From Marisa cornuarietis (taxonomy: Eukaryota; Mollusca; Gastropoda; Architaenioglossa; Ampullariidae), in the NCBI GenBank assembly GCA_004794655.1, contig SMMW01000003.1, forward strand, positions 62,001-126,000: DNA of 64,000 nt, in the 5' to 3' direction. This document shows positions 62,863 through 64,000 of this stretch, piece after piece. The notes beneath the pieces were generated by a model. It was not told the DNA's origin. It did no database searches and saw nothing but the letters and a program-made list of their open reading frames with translations. How positions within the stretch are numbered: the stretch's first letter is position 1; each line of letters begins with the position of its first letter. A program made the translations under genes and the position numbers.

Positions 62863-63900
62863 TTGCACTACAATATGGTAAAACTGACTTTTCTGTATTT
62901 GTTCTATGGTAAAGATCTGTACCATAACTTTATATTCAGTAGAGTATGGCACGAGGAGCTGTGGAATGTACTGCGGTTATTCAGTGTGGAGGAAGGTCTG
63001 ATGTTCACCATCAAGGCACTGTATGCTGTCTCCAGAAGCTCAGTACTTTTCAATAACTAAGTGGGTAAGCTCTTTTCCTTGATGGTGGGTGTACACCAAG
63101 GATGCCCACTTTGCCCAATGCTGTTCAACATCTACTTTGAGAAAATCATACGCGATACATGCCAGGACCACCACACCTCCATGTTGTTCTGGGGAAGGCC
63201 ACTTGGTAACCCCTACTTTGCTGACAACATAGATCTCATGACAGGCAGCAGCAGCAAGTTACAGACCCTCACAGACAAACTCACCACCAGTGCGAGTGTG
63301 TATAGGATGGAGATCAGCACAAAGAAAAGTAAGATCATGGTAAACACTGCTGGATCTAGCATGGCAGAGATCCGAATGAATGGAGTACAACTGGAGGAGG
63401 CGCAGTCCTTCAAGTACCTGGGCACAACCATTTCCAAAGATGGTAGCTGTGTGGAGGACGTTCATCTCATAAATATGGTGGCAAAATGGCCAGGCTTAAC
63501 AGAATTTGGGACAGCAAACGGGTCAGCTTCTCCACCAAATTCAGGCGCTATAAGTCTCATTGTGCCAATCATGCTGTACAGGTGTGAAGCGTGAACCCTG
63601 CTAACAAAACAAGAGCAGCGGATCCAGGCCCGACATGACACCTTGCTGAAGATGATTTTCCAAGGTTACATTGAAGGCAGTTGATGCCATGGCAAACAGA
63701 AAGAAGGCTGGGTGACTAACACGAAGGAGTGGACAAGCTGTTCTCTGGGGGACTTCCTCAGGCAGGCAAAAAACTGGCCCTGTGACCCTGGTGGCGCGAG
63801 TTCACCACTGCTGCACTACATCAGATCTCCCCTACGACTTGCTCAAAAATTGCCTCAATTCCAGTTTTGGGACGAACTGAACTGTGTGAAGCCTGGCTGA
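62863..63900 (+). pseudogene. Decayed LINE reverse transcriptase fragment, copy 2
   Basis: Related to the fragment at 55226-55900 but better preserved. Plus strand reads FYGKDLYHNFIF, EGLMFTIKALYAVSRSSVLF, a stop at 63058-63060, then LMVGVHQGCPLCPMLFNIYF, FADNIDLMTGSSSKLQTLTD (FADN where active RTs have a DD pair), MNGVQLEEAQSFKYLGTTIS, MLYRCEA and further pieces with stops. It is inactive. Confidence 0.82.
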
Positions 63901-64000
63901 TAATACGAACCTCGTTATTTGTTCACGACTGTAGGAGGCCTGTTAATAATATGGACTCTGTGCACTTCTGTAGGAGGCCTGATATTATATGAAACAGACT
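63901..64000. other. Window end
   Basis: Two loose copies of a GTAGGAGGCCTG motif (63931, 63970); nothing else seen. Confidence 0.4.

Overview
The window is animal nuclear DNA. It has split genes with GT-AG introns and one probable AT-AC intron, low coding density, many micro- and minisatellites, and several superfamilies of transposable elements nested in introns. The gene content (TSSK-type kinase, ASB-type ankyrin/SOCS protein, PSME3IP1 orthologue) is metazoan. The LINE mix suggests a lophotrochozoan, possibly a gastropod mollusc; that last step is impression only.

Four host genes can be modelled. (1) A TSSK-like serine/threonine kinase on the minus strand (16184 to 3401), four coding exons whose phases all agree, giving about 807 codons. 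(2) A single-exon ankyrin-repeat/SOCS-box protein on the minus strand (21119 to 19710). (3) A minus-strand eight-exon gene (45439 to 29672) encoding Cys-knuckle, F-box and E2 ubiquitin-conjugating (UBC) domains in one 377-residue protein. It is UBE2D-like, but the catalytic cysteine position is glycine. (4) A plus-strand PSME3IP1/FAM192A orthologue (47855 to 59761), six coding exons. Genes 3 and 4 are head to head across a very short interval with an ETS-type site, a likely bidirectional promoter.

Mobile elements fill the introns. TSSK intron 1 holds a long-inverted-repeat element (9455-14944) with a full-length LINE (element A, 10136-13391) in its centre and a deleted hAT copy (13927-14767) in its right arm. 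The F-box/UBC introns hold a 5'-truncated LINE (element C, 32119-33944) between perfect 113-bp direct repeats, a deleted mariner-like element (35492-36279), and a full-length LINE with endonuclease, RT and RNase H (element B, 37943-43109). PSME3IP1 introns hold a TTAA-flanked MITE, a decayed LINE and an orphan coiled-coil exon. A CR1/L2-type LINE (element D) and another decayed LINE lie downstream.

The most interesting non-coding signal is at the 5' ends of elements A and B. Each begins, directly after its target-site duplication, with about 130-147 bases that fit the nested double pseudoknot of an HDV-like self-cleaving ribozyme, with covarying P2 and P4 helices. The two elements otherwise carry different LINE architectures.

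Tandem repeats make up much of the rest: 41/38-bp units at 1-1078, 36-bp at 18145-19210, CA-rich at 23160-23930, 32-bp at 25498-26440 and 39-bp at 28896-29425. Several of these create long but meaningless open frames.
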